Shown here in pieces: positions 32,322-41,245 of a DNA stretch of 64,000 nucleotides. The translations under genes were made by a program, and so were the position numbers. The notes below the pieces were generated by a model. It was not told where the DNA came from and searched no databases. It saw only the letters and a program-made list of their open reading frames with translations. Source of the DNA: Claveliimonas sp034178805 (GTDB lineage: Bacteria > Bacillota > Clostridia > Lachnospirales > Lachnospiraceae); the NCBI RefSeq assembly GCF_050314255.1, contig NZ_JBNPMZ010000006.1, positions 62,001 through 126,000 of the forward strand. The letters are read 5' to 3'. Within the stretch, counting starts at the first letter, position 1, and each line of letters opens with the position of its first letter.

Positions 32322-33338
32322 ATGGCAAAGATTTATTATCAGGAAGATTGTAACTTATCCTTACTGGAAGGACAGAAGATCGCCATCATCGGTTACGGAA
32401 GTCAGGGACATGCACATGCATTGAACTTAAAGGAATCCGGATGTGACGTTATCATCGGTCTTTACGAGGGAAGCAAATCATGGAAGAGAGCTGAAGAGCA
32501 GGGATTCCAGGTATTTACAGCAGCAGAGGCTGCAAAACAGGCTGACATCATCATGATTCTGATCAACGATGAATTACAGGCTGATATGTACAAGAAAGAC
32601 ATCGAGCCAAACCTTGAAGAAGGCAATATGCTGATGTTCGCACACGGCTTCAACATTCACTTTGGATGTATCACACCTCCGAAGAACGTAGATGTAACAA
32701 TGATCGCACCAAAGGGACCAGGACATACAGTAAGAAGCGAGTATGAAGTTGGTAAGGGAGTTCCTTGTCTGGTAGCTGTAGAGCAGGATGCTACAGGTAA
32801 GGCACTTGACAAAGCACTTGCATACGCACTGGGAATCGGCGGAGCAAGAGCCGGTGTTCTTGAGACAACATTCAGAACAGAGACAGAGACAGACCTCTTC
32901 GGTGAGCAGGCAGTACTTTGCGGTGGTGTATGCGCATTGATGCAGGCAGGATTTGAGACACTGGTTGAGGCTGGATATGATCCGAGAAACGCATACTTTG
33001 AGTGTATCCACGAGATGAAATTAATCGTAGATCTGATCTACCAGTCAGGATTCGCAGGAATGAGATACTCCATCTCCAACACTGCTGAATATGGCGATTA
33101 CATCACAGGACCGAAGATCATCACAGAGGATACAAAGAAAGCAATGAAACAGATCCTTGCTGATATCCAGGATGGTACATTCGCAAAAGAATTCCTGTTA
33201 GATATGTCACCGGCAGGACGTCAGGTACACTTCAAAGCTATGAGAAAATTAGCAGCAGAGCATCCGGCAGAGGTAGTAGGAGAAGAAGTAAGAAAACTCT
33301 ACAGCTGGAGCGACGAGGACAAATTAATCAACAATTAA
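32322..33338 (+). CDS. ilvC: Ketol-acid reductoisomerase
   Basis: This 338-residue class I enzyme converts acetolactate to dihydroxy-isovalerate using NAD(P)H and magnesium. The Rossmann loop GYGSQGHAHALNLKESG is near residues 25-41. HGFNIHFG, KGPGHTVR and the metal-binding TDLFGEQAVLCGG segment are in the expected order. Codon use is strongly biased, in line with high expression. An AGGAGGAA site precedes the ATG. It ends at a strong terminator at 33365-33410. Confidence 0.97.
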   Translation: MAKIYYQEDCNLSLLEGQKIAIIGYGSQGHAHALNLKESGCDVIIGLYEGSKSWKRAEEQGFQVFTAAEAAKQADIIMILINDELQADMYKKDIEPNLEEGNMLMFAHGFNIHFGCITPPKNVDVTMIAPKGPGHTVRSEYEVGKGVPCLVAVEQDATGKALDKALAYALGIGGARAGVLETTFRTETETDLFGEQAVLCGGVCALMQAGFETLVEAGYDPRNAYFECIHEMKLIVDLIYQSGFAGMRYSISNTAEYGDYITGPKIITEDTKKAMKQILADIQDGTFAKEFLLDMSPAGRQVHFKAMRKLAAEHPAEVVGEEVRKLYSWSDEDKLINN

Positions 33339-33364
33339 TCGAAAGGCAACGAGCCGATCAAAAT

Positions 33365-33410
33365 AAAAGGAGATGCACTCATCATGCATGAAGGAGTGCA
33401 TCTCCTTTTT
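33365..33410 (+). terminator. Strong intrinsic terminator after ilvC
   Basis: A 16-bp stem, AAAAGGAGATGCACTC with GAGTGCATCTCCTTTT, closes a 13-base loop and continues into a T run. A short GC-rich hairpin GTTGGC/GCCAAC (33417-33431) follows. Confidence 0.9.
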
Positions 33411-33440
33411 ATTTTAGTTGGCGGCGCCAACGGTCAAACA

Positions 33441-33476
33441 AAAAAGACAACCACATGACGGTATGGTTGTCTTTTT
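33441..33476. terminator. Terminator after rpsT (bidirectional)
   Basis: AAAAAGACAACC (33441-33452) and GGTTGTCTTTTT (33465-33476) form a 12-bp stem. It lies 20 bases beyond the rpsT stop on the minus strand and is symmetrical enough to work both ways. Confidence 0.85.
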
Positions 33477-33495
33477 ATCTTCATTATTTTATGAA

Positions 33496-33759
33496 TTAAG
33501 CAATTCCGTTGACAGCTTTTGCTAAACGGGAAATCTTTCTGGCACATGTGTTTTTGTGATAAACACCCTTGCTTCCTGCTTTGTTGATCTCAACAGTTGC
33601 AGCCTTCAGTGCAGCTTTTGCAGCTTCAACATCCTTCTCAGCAACAGCAGCTTCAACTTTCTTTACGTAAGTTTTCACTTTAGATTTGATTGCCTTATTT
33701 CTAGCAGCTTTTGTTTCGTTTACTAAAATTCTTTTCTTAGCAGATTTGATATTAGCCAA
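33496..33759 (-). CDS. rpsT: Ribosomal protein S20, TTG start
   Basis: This is the 87-residue primary 16S rRNA-binding protein S20. The mature start NIKSAKKRI and the lysine-rich helices with NKAIKSKVKTYVKKVE and the end RKISRLAKAVN are typical. The start is TTG at 33757-33759, behind GGAGGTGG; the family always begins ANIKSAKKR or similar, so the upstream GTG/ATG extension is rejected. E. coli S20 also starts at UUG and regulates its own translation, so weak initiation here may serve the same purpose. Monocistronic, with its own promoter, leader hairpin and terminator. Confidence 0.95.
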   Translation of the reverse strand: MANIKSAKKRILVNETKAARNKAIKSKVKTYVKKVEAAVAEKDVEAAKAALKAATVEINKAGSKGVYHKNTCARKISRLAKAVNGIA

Positions 33760-33809
33760 TTCGTCCACCTCCAATATCTTCGTATTTCGATTCTTATCGA
33801 TGATTTTCC

Positions 33810-33842
33810 TTCGTTAGAGCCGGACACGGACGTTCTAACGAA
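33810..33842 (-). promoter_or_regulatory. Leader hairpin of rpsT mRNA
   Basis: TTCGTTAGA and TCTAACGAA form a 9-bp stem around a 15-base GC-rich loop in the 5' UTR, between the promoter and the TTG start. It is a candidate for S20 autoregulation or for transcript stability. Confidence 0.5.
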
Positions 33843-33854
33843 ACATACTCATTA

Positions 33855-33883
33855 ATAATATGCCAAGGATTCCCTAATGTCAA
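33855..33883 (-). promoter_or_regulatory. Sigma-A promoter for rpsT
   Basis: On the minus strand TTGACA (33878-33883) and TATTAT (33855-33860) are exactly 17 bases apart, a strong promoter as expected for a ribosomal protein gene. Confidence 0.8.
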
Positions 33884-33942
33884 TACATATTTCTTAAAAA
33901 TATTGTAAAAAATAGAAAAAAAGAAAAGGTGAGGATGCGGAT

Positions 33943-34911
33943 ATGATAGAAAAATACAGTATTCGAACAGACCTTGCTCTTGAGCAGAAAGAAAGGTTTG
34001 AGGCGGATAATGTGGAGATTCCGGGTGTCATTCTGGAGGAGGAATACGATGAAGAGAAGGAGCTGCGGATTACGACCGTGAAGATTGAGACGGAGAAGGG
34101 TGCTAAGACTATGGGAAAGCCTGTGGGAACCTATATTACCATGGAGGCGCCGGGCATGGCAGTTCCTGATGAGGAATACCACAGTGAGATTTCGGAGGAG
34201 ATTAAGCGGTTTCTGGGAATGCTGATTCAGGAGGATAGGGATGAGTATTCGGTTCTGGTTGTGGGGCTTGGAAACCGGCAGGTCACACCGGATGCTCTTG
34301 GACCTTATGTGGTGGATAATCTGAATATCAACCGGCACATTGTGAAAGAGTATGGAAAGTATGCTATGGGAGAGGAACAGATTCACCTGGTCAGTGCCAT
34401 CGTACCGGGAGTGATGGGTCAGACTGGCATGGAAACGCTGGAAATTGTGAAAGGAATTGTGCAGGAGACACATCCTGACTGTATCATTGCGGTGGATGCT
34501 TTGGCAGCCAGAAGTTCCAGGAGACTGAACCGGACGATACAGATTGCAGATACGGGAATTAATCCCGGCTCCGGGGTGGGCAACCACAGAAATGCAATTA
34601 CCAGTGAGACGGTGGGGGTGCCGGTCATTGCCATCGGCGTGCCCACGGTGGTTGACGCTGCAACGATTGTCAATGACGCTATGGAGAATCTGATTGCTGC
34701 TCTGGAATCTTCGGAGACTCTGCGGGGAGTCGGAGTTGTCATGCAGGGCTACAATGCAGCAGAAAAATACGAGCTGGTAAAAGAACTGATCTCTCCGCAT
34801 CTCAATGGAATGTTTGTGACACCGAAGGATATTGACGAGACGGTAAAACGTCTGAGCTACACCATTTCCGAGGCGATAAATCAGTTATTTGCGGGGGAGA
34901 AAGAGACATAA
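33943..34911 (+). CDS. gpr: GPR endopeptidase (spore germination protease)
   Basis: This 322-residue protease starts degradation of small acid-soluble spore proteins at germination. It begins YSIRTDLALEQKE, resembling the pro-sequence and the SASP-like cleavage site, and has the family core VVGLGNRQVTPDALGP, AIVPGVMGQTGMET and VDALAARSSRRLN. It is made in the forespore as a zymogen in characterised species. Its presence together with spoIIP and spoIIIA shows that the organism encodes endospore functions. Confidence 0.95.
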   Translation: MIEKYSIRTDLALEQKERFEADNVEIPGVILEEEYDEEKELRITTVKIETEKGAKTMGKPVGTYITMEAPGMAVPDEEYHSEISEEIKRFLGMLIQEDRDEYSVLVVGLGNRQVTPDALGPYVVDNLNINRHIVKEYGKYAMGEEQIHLVSAIVPGVMGQTGMETLEIVKGIVQETHPDCIIAVDALAARSSRRLNRTIQIADTGINPGSGVGNHRNAITSETVGVPVIAIGVPTVVDAATIVNDAMENLIAALESSETLRGVGVVMQGYNAAEKYELVKELISPHLNGMFVTPKDIDETVKRLSYTISEAINQLFAGEKET

Positions 34912-34995
34912 ATTTATATACATTTTCATATAGTAGTAAAGTGACAATGGGACTTTGATTCTATAACAGAGAAGTGAAAGCGGAGGAAGACTCAA

Positions 34996-36177
34996 GTGAA
35001 GCGGCGACAATATCGAATCAATACGATTGCAACAGGGATAGTCCTAGCAATGCTGCTGGGATATGGAATCTATACCTTTCGTGCGCCTATTATCCATACA
35101 GCAGGAAGATACCTGTCTGAGTCGGTGATCCGTCAGTCGGAGCTTCTGTATCTGCCCGGCATGCTCTATCAGGAAGAGGGACGACATTCTCTTGAAAACT
35201 GGGTGGCAGGGGAGGCTGTGAAAATCACTTCTTTTGGTGCATTTGCAGAGAAATATACGGTATCGGAGACGGATGTGGAAGATGCCGCTACATATGAAAT
35301 GATTTTGAGACAGCAGGCAAATGATGAGAATGCGGTGGATGAAAATGGAAAACTGATAAACGGTGAGGATAATTCTCAGCAGACGATTCATTCCGGCGTT
35401 GTGCCCATTGATACTTCTGTTGAGAAAATGAGAGATTTCACCTATCTTCTCAGTAATTTTTATACAGTGGACAGTACAACTATGATTCGGGAAGATGAAC
35501 TTCGTGGAGAAGAGCTGCTTGCAAAAAATATGAAAATAAATATGGAAACCGGCGGGCCCAAAATACTGATCTATCATACCCATTCCCAGGAGATGTTTGC
35601 AGATTCTGTACCCGGCGATCCGTCCACATCCATAGTGGGGGTGGGAGATTATCTGACTACTCTATTAAATGATACCTACCACATTCCCACCATTCATCAT
35701 ACCGGGGTTTATGATCTGATTGACGGAAAACTGGATCGGAGCAAGGCGTATGATATGGCAAAACCCGATATTCAAAGGATTCTGGAGGAAAACCCCAGTA
35801 TAGAGGTGGTCATTGACCTGCATCGGGACGGAGTGGGGGAGAATACCCATCTGGTTACTGAAGTAAATGGAAAACAAACGGCGCAGATTATGTTTTTTAA
35901 CGGGCTCAGCAAGACCAGAGCCAATGGGGAAATTGATTATCTGGCCAATCCATACATACAGGAGAATCTGGCATTTTCCCTGCAGATGCAGGTGGCGGCA
36001 TATGAGAAGTATCCGGGATTTGCAAGGAGGATCTATCTGAGAGGCTATCGCTACAACATGCATTTCATGCCAAAATCTCTTCTGGTGGAGGCGGGAGCAC
36101 AGACAAACACGGTGGAGGAGATGAAAAATGCCATGGAAATACTGGCGGAGCTTCTGAATGGTGTGCTGATCGGATAG
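34996..36177 (+). CDS. spoIIP: Stage II sporulation protein P
   Basis: This 393-residue protein has an N-terminal membrane anchor (TIATGIVLAMLLGYGIYTF) and a C-terminal SpoIIP amidase/endopeptidase domain with IYHTHSQE (zinc His and Glu), DLHRDGVG, and LLVEAGAQTNT near the end. It removes peptidoglycan between mother cell and forespore during engulfment together with SpoIID and SpoIIM. GTG start with CGGAGGAA upstream. It follows gpr by 84 bases, the conserved gpr-spoIIP order of Bacilli and Clostridia. Confidence 0.94.
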   Translation: MKRRQYRINTIATGIVLAMLLGYGIYTFRAPIIHTAGRYLSESVIRQSELLYLPGMLYQEEGRHSLENWVAGEAVKITSFGAFAEKYTVSETDVEDAATYEMILRQQANDENAVDENGKLINGEDNSQQTIHSGVVPIDTSVEKMRDFTYLLSNFYTVDSTTMIREDELRGEELLAKNMKINMETGGPKILIYHTHSQEMFADSVPGDPSTSIVGVGDYLTTLLNDTYHIPTIHHTGVYDLIDGKLDRSKAYDMAKPDIQRILEENPSIEVVIDLHRDGVGENTHLVTEVNGKQTAQIMFFNGLSKTRANGEIDYLANPYIQENLAFSLQMQVAAYEKYPGFARRIYLRGYRYNMHFMPKSLLVEAGAQTNTVEEMKNAMEILAELLNGVLIG

Positions 36178-36270
36178 AAAATTATTTGATTAATGCATTT
36201 TTTCATGCTAATATGAAAAAATACGGGGACAGCAGGGATCCCCTTTTGAGAAAGAAAGGATTAGGGTAGC

Positions 36271-38193
36271 ATGGCGAAAAAAAATACTTATGATGCGGAT
36301 AGTATTGCGGTTCTGGAAGGGCTGGAGGCGGTTCGGAAAAGACCGGGAATGTATATCGGAAGTGTGTCCACCAAAGGATTGAATCATTTGATTTATGAGA
36401 TCGTCGATAATGCTGTGGATGAGCATCTGGCAGGCTTCTGTACAGAGATACGTGTGACATTGGAGAAAGACGGTTCTGCCACCGTGTCTGACAACGGACG
36501 TGGCGTTCCGGTTGGCATGCATACAAAGGGCGTGTCTGCGGCCCGGCTCGTATATACGACGCTTCATGCGGGAGGAAAATTCGATGATTCCGCCTATAAG
36601 ACCAGCGGTGGTCTGCATGGAGTGGGTTCCTCTGTAGTCAATGCCCTGTCCGTTCATATGGATGTGGAGATTAGCCGGGAAGGCTATGTACATCATGACC
36701 GCTACGAGAGAGGTGTTCCGGTCATTGAGCTGGAAGACGGCCTGCTGCCGAAGATCGGAAAGACAAGAAAGACCGGAACAAAGGTAAATTTCCTGCCGGA
36801 TGATACCATATTTGAAAAGACCAGATTTCGAGGGGAAGAAGTCAAGAGCCGTATGCATGAGACCGCATATCTGAACCCGGAGCTGACCATCATTTATGAA
36901 GACCGGAGAGGACCGGAGACAGAGCATATCGTATTCCATGAACCGGATGGAATCCTGGGCTTTATAAAAGAACTGAATTCCAAAAAGGAAACGGTCCATG
37001 AGCCGGTATATTTTAAGGGAGAAGCCGAGGGCATCGAAGTGGAAGCGGCTTTCCAATATGTAAACGAGTTCCATGAGAATGTCCTTGGTTTTTGCAATAA
37101 TATTTATAATGCAGAGGGAGGAACCCATCTTACCGGATTCAAGACTACATTTACAACCGTAATGAATCAGTATGCCAGAGAGCTTGGAATTCTGAAAGAA
37201 AAGGATTCCAATTTCACCGGGGCAGATATCCGAAATGGAATGACAGCCATTGTGTCTATCAAGCATCCGGATCCGAGATTTGAAGGCCAGACAAAAACGA
37301 AGCTGGACAACCCGGATGCGGCCAAGGCTACCGGAAAAGTCACCAACGACGAGATCGTGAGATTTTTCGACCGGAATCTGGATACTCTTAAGAAGGTGCT
37401 TTCCTGTGCAGAAAAAGCGGCCAAGATCCGGAAGACAGAGGAGAGGGCCAAGACCAACCTTTTGACAAAGCAGAAATATTCCTTCGACAGCAATGGAAAA
37501 CTGGCCAACTGCGAGAGCAGGGATGCCTCCAAATGTGAAATATTTATCGTAGAGGGAGACTCCGCAGGCGGCTCTGCCAAGACGGCGCGAGACCGTATGT
37601 ATCAGGCGATTCTGCCGATCCGCGGTAAAATTCTAAACGTAGAAAAAGCGAGTATTGATAAGGTCCTTGCGAATGCGGAGATCAAGACCATGATTAACGC
37701 CTTCGGCTGTGGATTTTCCGAAGGCTACGGAAATGATTTTGATATCTCAAAGCTTCGCTATAATAAGATTATCATTATGGCAGATGCGGACGTGGATGGA
37801 GCACACATTTCCACATTACTTTTAACATTATTTTACCGGTTCATGCCGGAATTGATATACGAAGGACATGTATATATTGCCATGCCGCCTCTTTACAAGG
37901 CAATGCCGAAAAAAGGGGAAGAAGAGTATCTTTATGATGATAAGGCACTGGAACGCTACCGGAAGACCCATGAAGGACCGTTCACTCTGCAAAGATACAA
38001 GGGACTCGGTGAAATGGATGCTCAGCAGCTCTGGGATACCACGTTAAATCCCGAGACCAGGATCCTCAAGCAGGTGGAGATCGAAGATGCGAGAATGGCA
38101 TCCAGTGTAACCGAGATGCTGATGGGGACGGAAGTGCCTCCGCGCAGGGCATTTATCTATGAAAATGCCACGGAGGCAGAGCTCGATATTTAA
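36271..38193 (+). CDS. parE: Type IIA topoisomerase B subunit, probably topoisomerase IV ParE
   Basis: This 640-residue ATPase subunit has the GHKL motifs YEIVDNAVDEHLAG, DNGRGVPVG and GGLHGVGSSVVNALS, and the Toprim motifs EGDSAGGSA and MADADVDGAHI. It pairs with the A-type subunit 92 bases downstream. The partner lacks the GyrA box, so I favour topoisomerase IV (chromosome decatenation) over a second gyrase; Clostridia usually carry gyrBA near the origin. GyrB and ParE are hard to tell apart by sequence alone, so the name is provisional. Confidence 0.85.
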   Translation: MAKKNTYDADSIAVLEGLEAVRKRPGMYIGSVSTKGLNHLIYEIVDNAVDEHLAGFCTEIRVTLEKDGSATVSDNGRGVPVGMHTKGVSAARLVYTTLHAGGKFDDSAYKTSGGLHGVGSSVVNALSVHMDVEISREGYVHHDRYERGVPVIELEDGLLPKIGKTRKTGTKVNFLPDDTIFEKTRFRGEEVKSRMHETAYLNPELTIIYEDRRGPETEHIVFHEPDGILGFIKELNSKKETVHEPVYFKGEAEGIEVEAAFQYVNEFHENVLGFCNNIYNAEGGTHLTGFKTTFTTVMNQYARELGILKEKDSNFTGADIRNGMTAIVSIKHPDPRFEGQTKTKLDNPDAAKATGKVTNDEIVRFFDRNLDTLKKVLSCAEKAAKIRKTEERAKTNLLTKQKYSFDSNGKLANCESRDASKCEIFIVEGDSAGGSAKTARDRMYQAILPIRGKILNVEKASIDKVLANAEIKTMINAFGCGFSEGYGNDFDISKLRYNKIIIMADADVDGAHISTLLLTLFYRFMPELIYEGHVYIAMPPLYKAMPKKGEEEYLYDDKALERYRKTHEGPFTLQRYKGLGEMDAQQLWDTTLNPETRILKQVEIEDARMASSVTEMLMGTEVPPRRAFIYENATEAELDI

Positions 38194-38195
38194 TT

Positions 38196-38229
38196 GGGTA
38201 CACCACAAATGACGGATGGGTACACCACA
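38196..38229. repeat. Paired 12-bp direct repeats before parC
   Basis: GGGTACACCACA occurs at 38196-38207 and 38218-38229, offset by 22 bases, about two helical turns. They lie directly after the parE stop and upstream of the palindrome at 38241-38272, a spacing that suits tandem protein-binding sites. Confidence 0.6.
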
Positions 38230-38240
38230 TTTGTTAATTC

Positions 38241-38272
38241 AGGACGTAGCATTTTGCAAAATGCTACGTCCT
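38241..38272. repeat. Perfect 32-bp palindrome before parC
   Basis: AGGACGTAGCATTTTG is followed directly by its exact reverse complement. In RNA it forms a long hairpin ending one base before the AGGAGGAAAG ribosome binding site of parC. It has no T run, so it is not an ordinary terminator. It may be a protein site or an RNA processing or stability element. Confidence 0.85.
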
Positions 38273-38285
38273 CAGGAGGAAAGTT

Positions 38286-40526
38286 ATGCAGGAACAACAG
38301 ATTATCCGTACCGAATATTCGGACGTGATGAAGAAATCATACATCGATTATGCCATGAGCGTTATCGTATCACGTGCTCTGCCGGATGTGCGTGACGGCC
38401 TCAAACCGGTACAGCGGCGGACGCTCTACGACATGCATGAGCTTGGAATCCGGTACGACAAGCCATACCGGAAATGCGCGCGTATCGTAGGAGATACCAT
38501 GGGTAAATATCACCCCCACGGTGACAGTTCTATTTATGAAGCGCTGGTGGTTATGGCGCAGGAATTTAAAAAGGGAATGATCCTGGTGGACGGCCACGGT
38601 AATTTTGGCTCTATCGAGGGAGACGGGGCTGCAGCCATGCGTTATACGGAGGCACGGCTTGCCAAATTCACTCAGCAGGCATTTCTGGCTGATCTGGATA
38701 AGGATATTGTGGACTTTGTGCCGAACTTTGATGAGACGGAAAAGGAGCCGGAGGTGCTTCCGGTGCGGGTGCCCAATCTTCTGGTAAATGGCGCGGAGGG
38801 AATCGCAGTAGGTATGGCGACCAGCATTCCCACTCATAATCTGGGCGAGGTTATCGATGCCGTGAAGGCATATATGAAAAATGATGAGATTAGCACCAGA
38901 CAGCTTATGAAGTATATTAAGGGACCGGATTTTCCTACGGGAGGAATCGTAGTAAATAAGGATGAGCTCCTGAATATATATGAAACGGGAACTGGCAAGA
39001 TTAAAATCCGAGGCAAAGTGGAAGTAGAAGAGATGAAGGGCGGTAAGAAGCGTCTGGTCATCACGGAAATCCCATATACCATGATCGGTGCGGGAATCGG
39101 AAAGTTCTTAAATGATGTTTGCGCCCTTGTGGAATCGAAGAAAACTTCTGACATTGTAGATATTTCCAACCAGTCTTCCAAGGAGGGAATCCGAATTGTC
39201 ATCGAGCTTAAGAAAGGTGCAGATGTTGAAAATCTGACCAATATGCTCTATAAGAAGACCCGCCTTGAGGATACCTTTGGTGTCAATATGCTGGCAGTGG
39301 CGGATGGAAGACCGGAGACCATGGGGCTTAAGAAGATTATCGAGCATCATGTGGATTTCCAGTTTGAGCTTGCTACAAGAAAATATAAGAATCTCCTGGC
39401 AAAGGAACTGGATCGGAGAGAGATCCAGGAGGGATTGATCAAGGCGTGTGATGTGATTGACCTGATTATTGAGATTCTGCGCGGAAGCAAGAATATCAAA
39501 GATGCCAAAGCATGTCTTACCCAGGGAATTACGGAAAACATTACATTTAAGACCAAAATCTCAAAGAAAATGGCGGCTATGCTCCGGTTTACCGAGCGTC
39601 AGGCGACAGCAATTCTGGAGATGCGTCTTTACAAACTTATCGGACTGGAGATTGAAGCACTTCAGAAAGAGCATGAAGAGACGCTGAAAAATATTTCCAG
39701 ATATGAGGATATTCTGAATAACTATGACTCGATGTCAGAAGTGATCATAGGGGAACTGGATGCGTATAAGAAAGAATTCGGACGCAAACGCCGTACCGTG
39801 GTTGAAAATGCAGAGGAAGCGGTATTTGAGGAAAATAAAGTGGAAGAACAGGAAGTTGTGTTCCTGATGGATCGCTTCGGATATGCCAAGACGGTGGATG
39901 TTCCTACCTATGAGAGAAATCGTGAGGCGGCCGACCATGAAAATAAATACGTGGTTTCCTGCAGAAATACCGGAAAACTCTGTATTTTTACAAACACCGG
40001 CAAGATGCATCAGGTGAAAGTGCTGGATCTTCCATTTGGAAAATTCCGTGATAAGGGGCTTCCGATTGATAATGTGAGTAATTATGACAGTACGCAGGAA
40101 GAGATTGTATATATCTGCGATGCGGAACAGACCAGATTTGCCCGGCTTTTGTTTGCTACCAGACAGGGTATGATAAAGAAAGTGGAGGGAACGGAGTTCC
40201 AGGTGGCAAAACGAACCATTGCAGCCACCAAGCTTCAGGATGATGACGAAGTGATCAGTGTTCAGGTGGTGACAGAGAACCAGAATGTGGTGCTGCGGAC
40301 CAAAGAAGGTTATTTCCTGCGTTTTGAAGCAACTGAGGTGCCGGAGAAGAAGAAAGGGGCTATCGGAGTCCGTGGTATTCGTCTCAAGAGAAATGACGAA
40401 CTGGAGCAGGTTTATGTATTTGAAGAGGGAACGGAGAGCAGGATCATGTACGGAGAGAGAGAAGTTACCCTTAACCGGCTGAAGGCGGCGAAGCGGGACG
40501 GAACCGGGACGAAGCTGAGGGGATAA
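38286..40526 (+). CDS. parC: Type IIA topoisomerase A subunit, probably topoisomerase IV ParC
   Basis: This 746-residue DNA-cleavage subunit has the catalytic Y120 in AAMRYTEARL and the quinolone-pocket segment HPHGDSSIYEALV with S81 and E85, the susceptible-type residues. The C-terminal beta-pinwheel blades begin near residue 500. The canonical GyrA box (QRRGGKG-like) is absent at the expected place, which argues for ParC rather than GyrA. AGGAGGAAAG precedes the ATG, and the 32-bp palindrome sits just upstream of that site. Co-transcribed with parE. Confidence 0.87.
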   Translation: MQEQQIIRTEYSDVMKKSYIDYAMSVIVSRALPDVRDGLKPVQRRTLYDMHELGIRYDKPYRKCARIVGDTMGKYHPHGDSSIYEALVVMAQEFKKGMILVDGHGNFGSIEGDGAAAMRYTEARLAKFTQQAFLADLDKDIVDFVPNFDETEKEPEVLPVRVPNLLVNGAEGIAVGMATSIPTHNLGEVIDAVKAYMKNDEISTRQLMKYIKGPDFPTGGIVVNKDELLNIYETGTGKIKIRGKVEVEEMKGGKKRLVITEIPYTMIGAGIGKFLNDVCALVESKKTSDIVDISNQSSKEGIRIVIELKKGADVENLTNMLYKKTRLEDTFGVNMLAVADGRPETMGLKKIIEHHVDFQFELATRKYKNLLAKELDRREIQEGLIKACDVIDLIIEILRGSKNIKDAKACLTQGITENITFKTKISKKMAAMLRFTERQATAILEMRLYKLIGLEIEALQKEHEETLKNISRYEDILNNYDSMSEVIIGELDAYKKEFGRKRRTVVENAEEAVFEENKVEEQEVVFLMDRFGYAKTVDVPTYERNREAADHENKYVVSCRNTGKLCIFTNTGKMHQVKVLDLPFGKFRDKGLPIDNVSNYDSTQEEIVYICDAEQTRFARLLFATRQGMIKKVEGTEFQVAKRTIAATKLQDDDEVISVQVVTENQNVVLRTKEGYFLRFEATEVPEKKKGAIGVRGIRLKRNDELEQVYVFEEGTESRIMYGEREVTLNRLKAAKRDGTGTKLRG

Positions 40527-40594
40527 AAGGGATTGTCTGTAATCCTGATTTTCGTGAAAATGCCGAAAATTTTTGAAAGATTTTCAGTAACCCC

Positions 40595-40623
40595 TTGCAT
40601 TCAGTAAAAACAAGTGTTATACT
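40595..40623 (+). promoter_or_regulatory. Sigma-A promoter for the rimP-nusA-infB operon
   Basis: TTGCAT (40595-40600) and TATACT (40618-40623) are spaced by 17 bases. The leader of about 130 bases to rimP includes a 7-bp hairpin AAGAGTG/CACTCTT (40653-40676) followed by CTTTG, which could be an attenuation element for NusA feedback; that is inference. Confidence 0.75.
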
Positions 40624-40760
40624 ACGCTATAGTTGCATAAGGAAATCGGCAGAAGAGTGGACGGAAGTTCACTCTTCTTTGTTGCTGGAAGAGAGTTTAG
40701 TATTCTGGCAGGCCGGTGCTGCGGACGCAGCCGGCAATTTGATAAGGAGGAATTGTAGGA

Positions 40761-41228
40761 TTGTCAAAAAAAGAGATTTACGAACAGAAAACAGAAGAGA
40801 TTCTTCTTCCCATTGTAGAGAAAAACGGATTTGAGCTGTGGGATGTGGAATATGTAAAAGAAGGCGGTAACTGGTACCTTCGGGCATACATTGATAAGCC
40901 GGGCGGCATCAATGTAGAAGACTGTGAGGTGGTCAGCAGGGAGCTGTCGGATATCCTGGACGAGAAGGATTACATTGATGAAGCATACATTCTGGAAGTG
41001 AGCTCTCCGGGACTTGGACGTCCGCTTAAAAAAGAAAAAGATTTTGCAAGAAGTATTGGAAAAGAGGTAGAGATCCGAACCTACCGCATGGTTGACAAAC
41101 AGAAAGAATTTACCGGAATTTTGGTGGAATATGATAAAAACAGCGTGACCATCGAGATGGAGGATGAATCAAAAAGAACATTTGAAAAAAGCGAGATTGC
41201 GCTTATCCGCTTGGCGTTCGATTTTTAA
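40761..41228 (+). CDS. rimP: Ribosome maturation factor RimP
   Basis: This 155-residue two-domain protein for 30S maturation has the N-terminal fold with ELWDVEYVKEGGNWYLRAYIDKPGGI, the conserved EVSSPGLGRPLKKEKDF, and a C-terminal SH3-like barrel. It starts at TTG 40761, ten bases after AAGGAGG; no ATG fits the family start. It is the first gene of the nusA-infB operon, as in most bacteria. Confidence 0.95.
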   Translation: MSKKEIYEQKTEEILLPIVEKNGFELWDVEYVKEGGNWYLRAYIDKPGGINVEDCEVVSRELSDILDEKDYIDEAYILEVSSPGLGRPLKKEKDFARSIGKEVEIRTYRMVDKQKEFTGILVEYDKNSVTIEMEDESKRTFEKSEIALIRLAFDF

Positions 41229-41245
41229 TGTAGGAGGAAAGAAAA

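Noticed and set aside
36271..40526. Assignment of the topoisomerase pair as gyrBA
   Set aside because: The A subunit lacks a recognisable GyrA box, and the pair is not next to dnaA/recF; ParE/ParC is preferred, though not proven.
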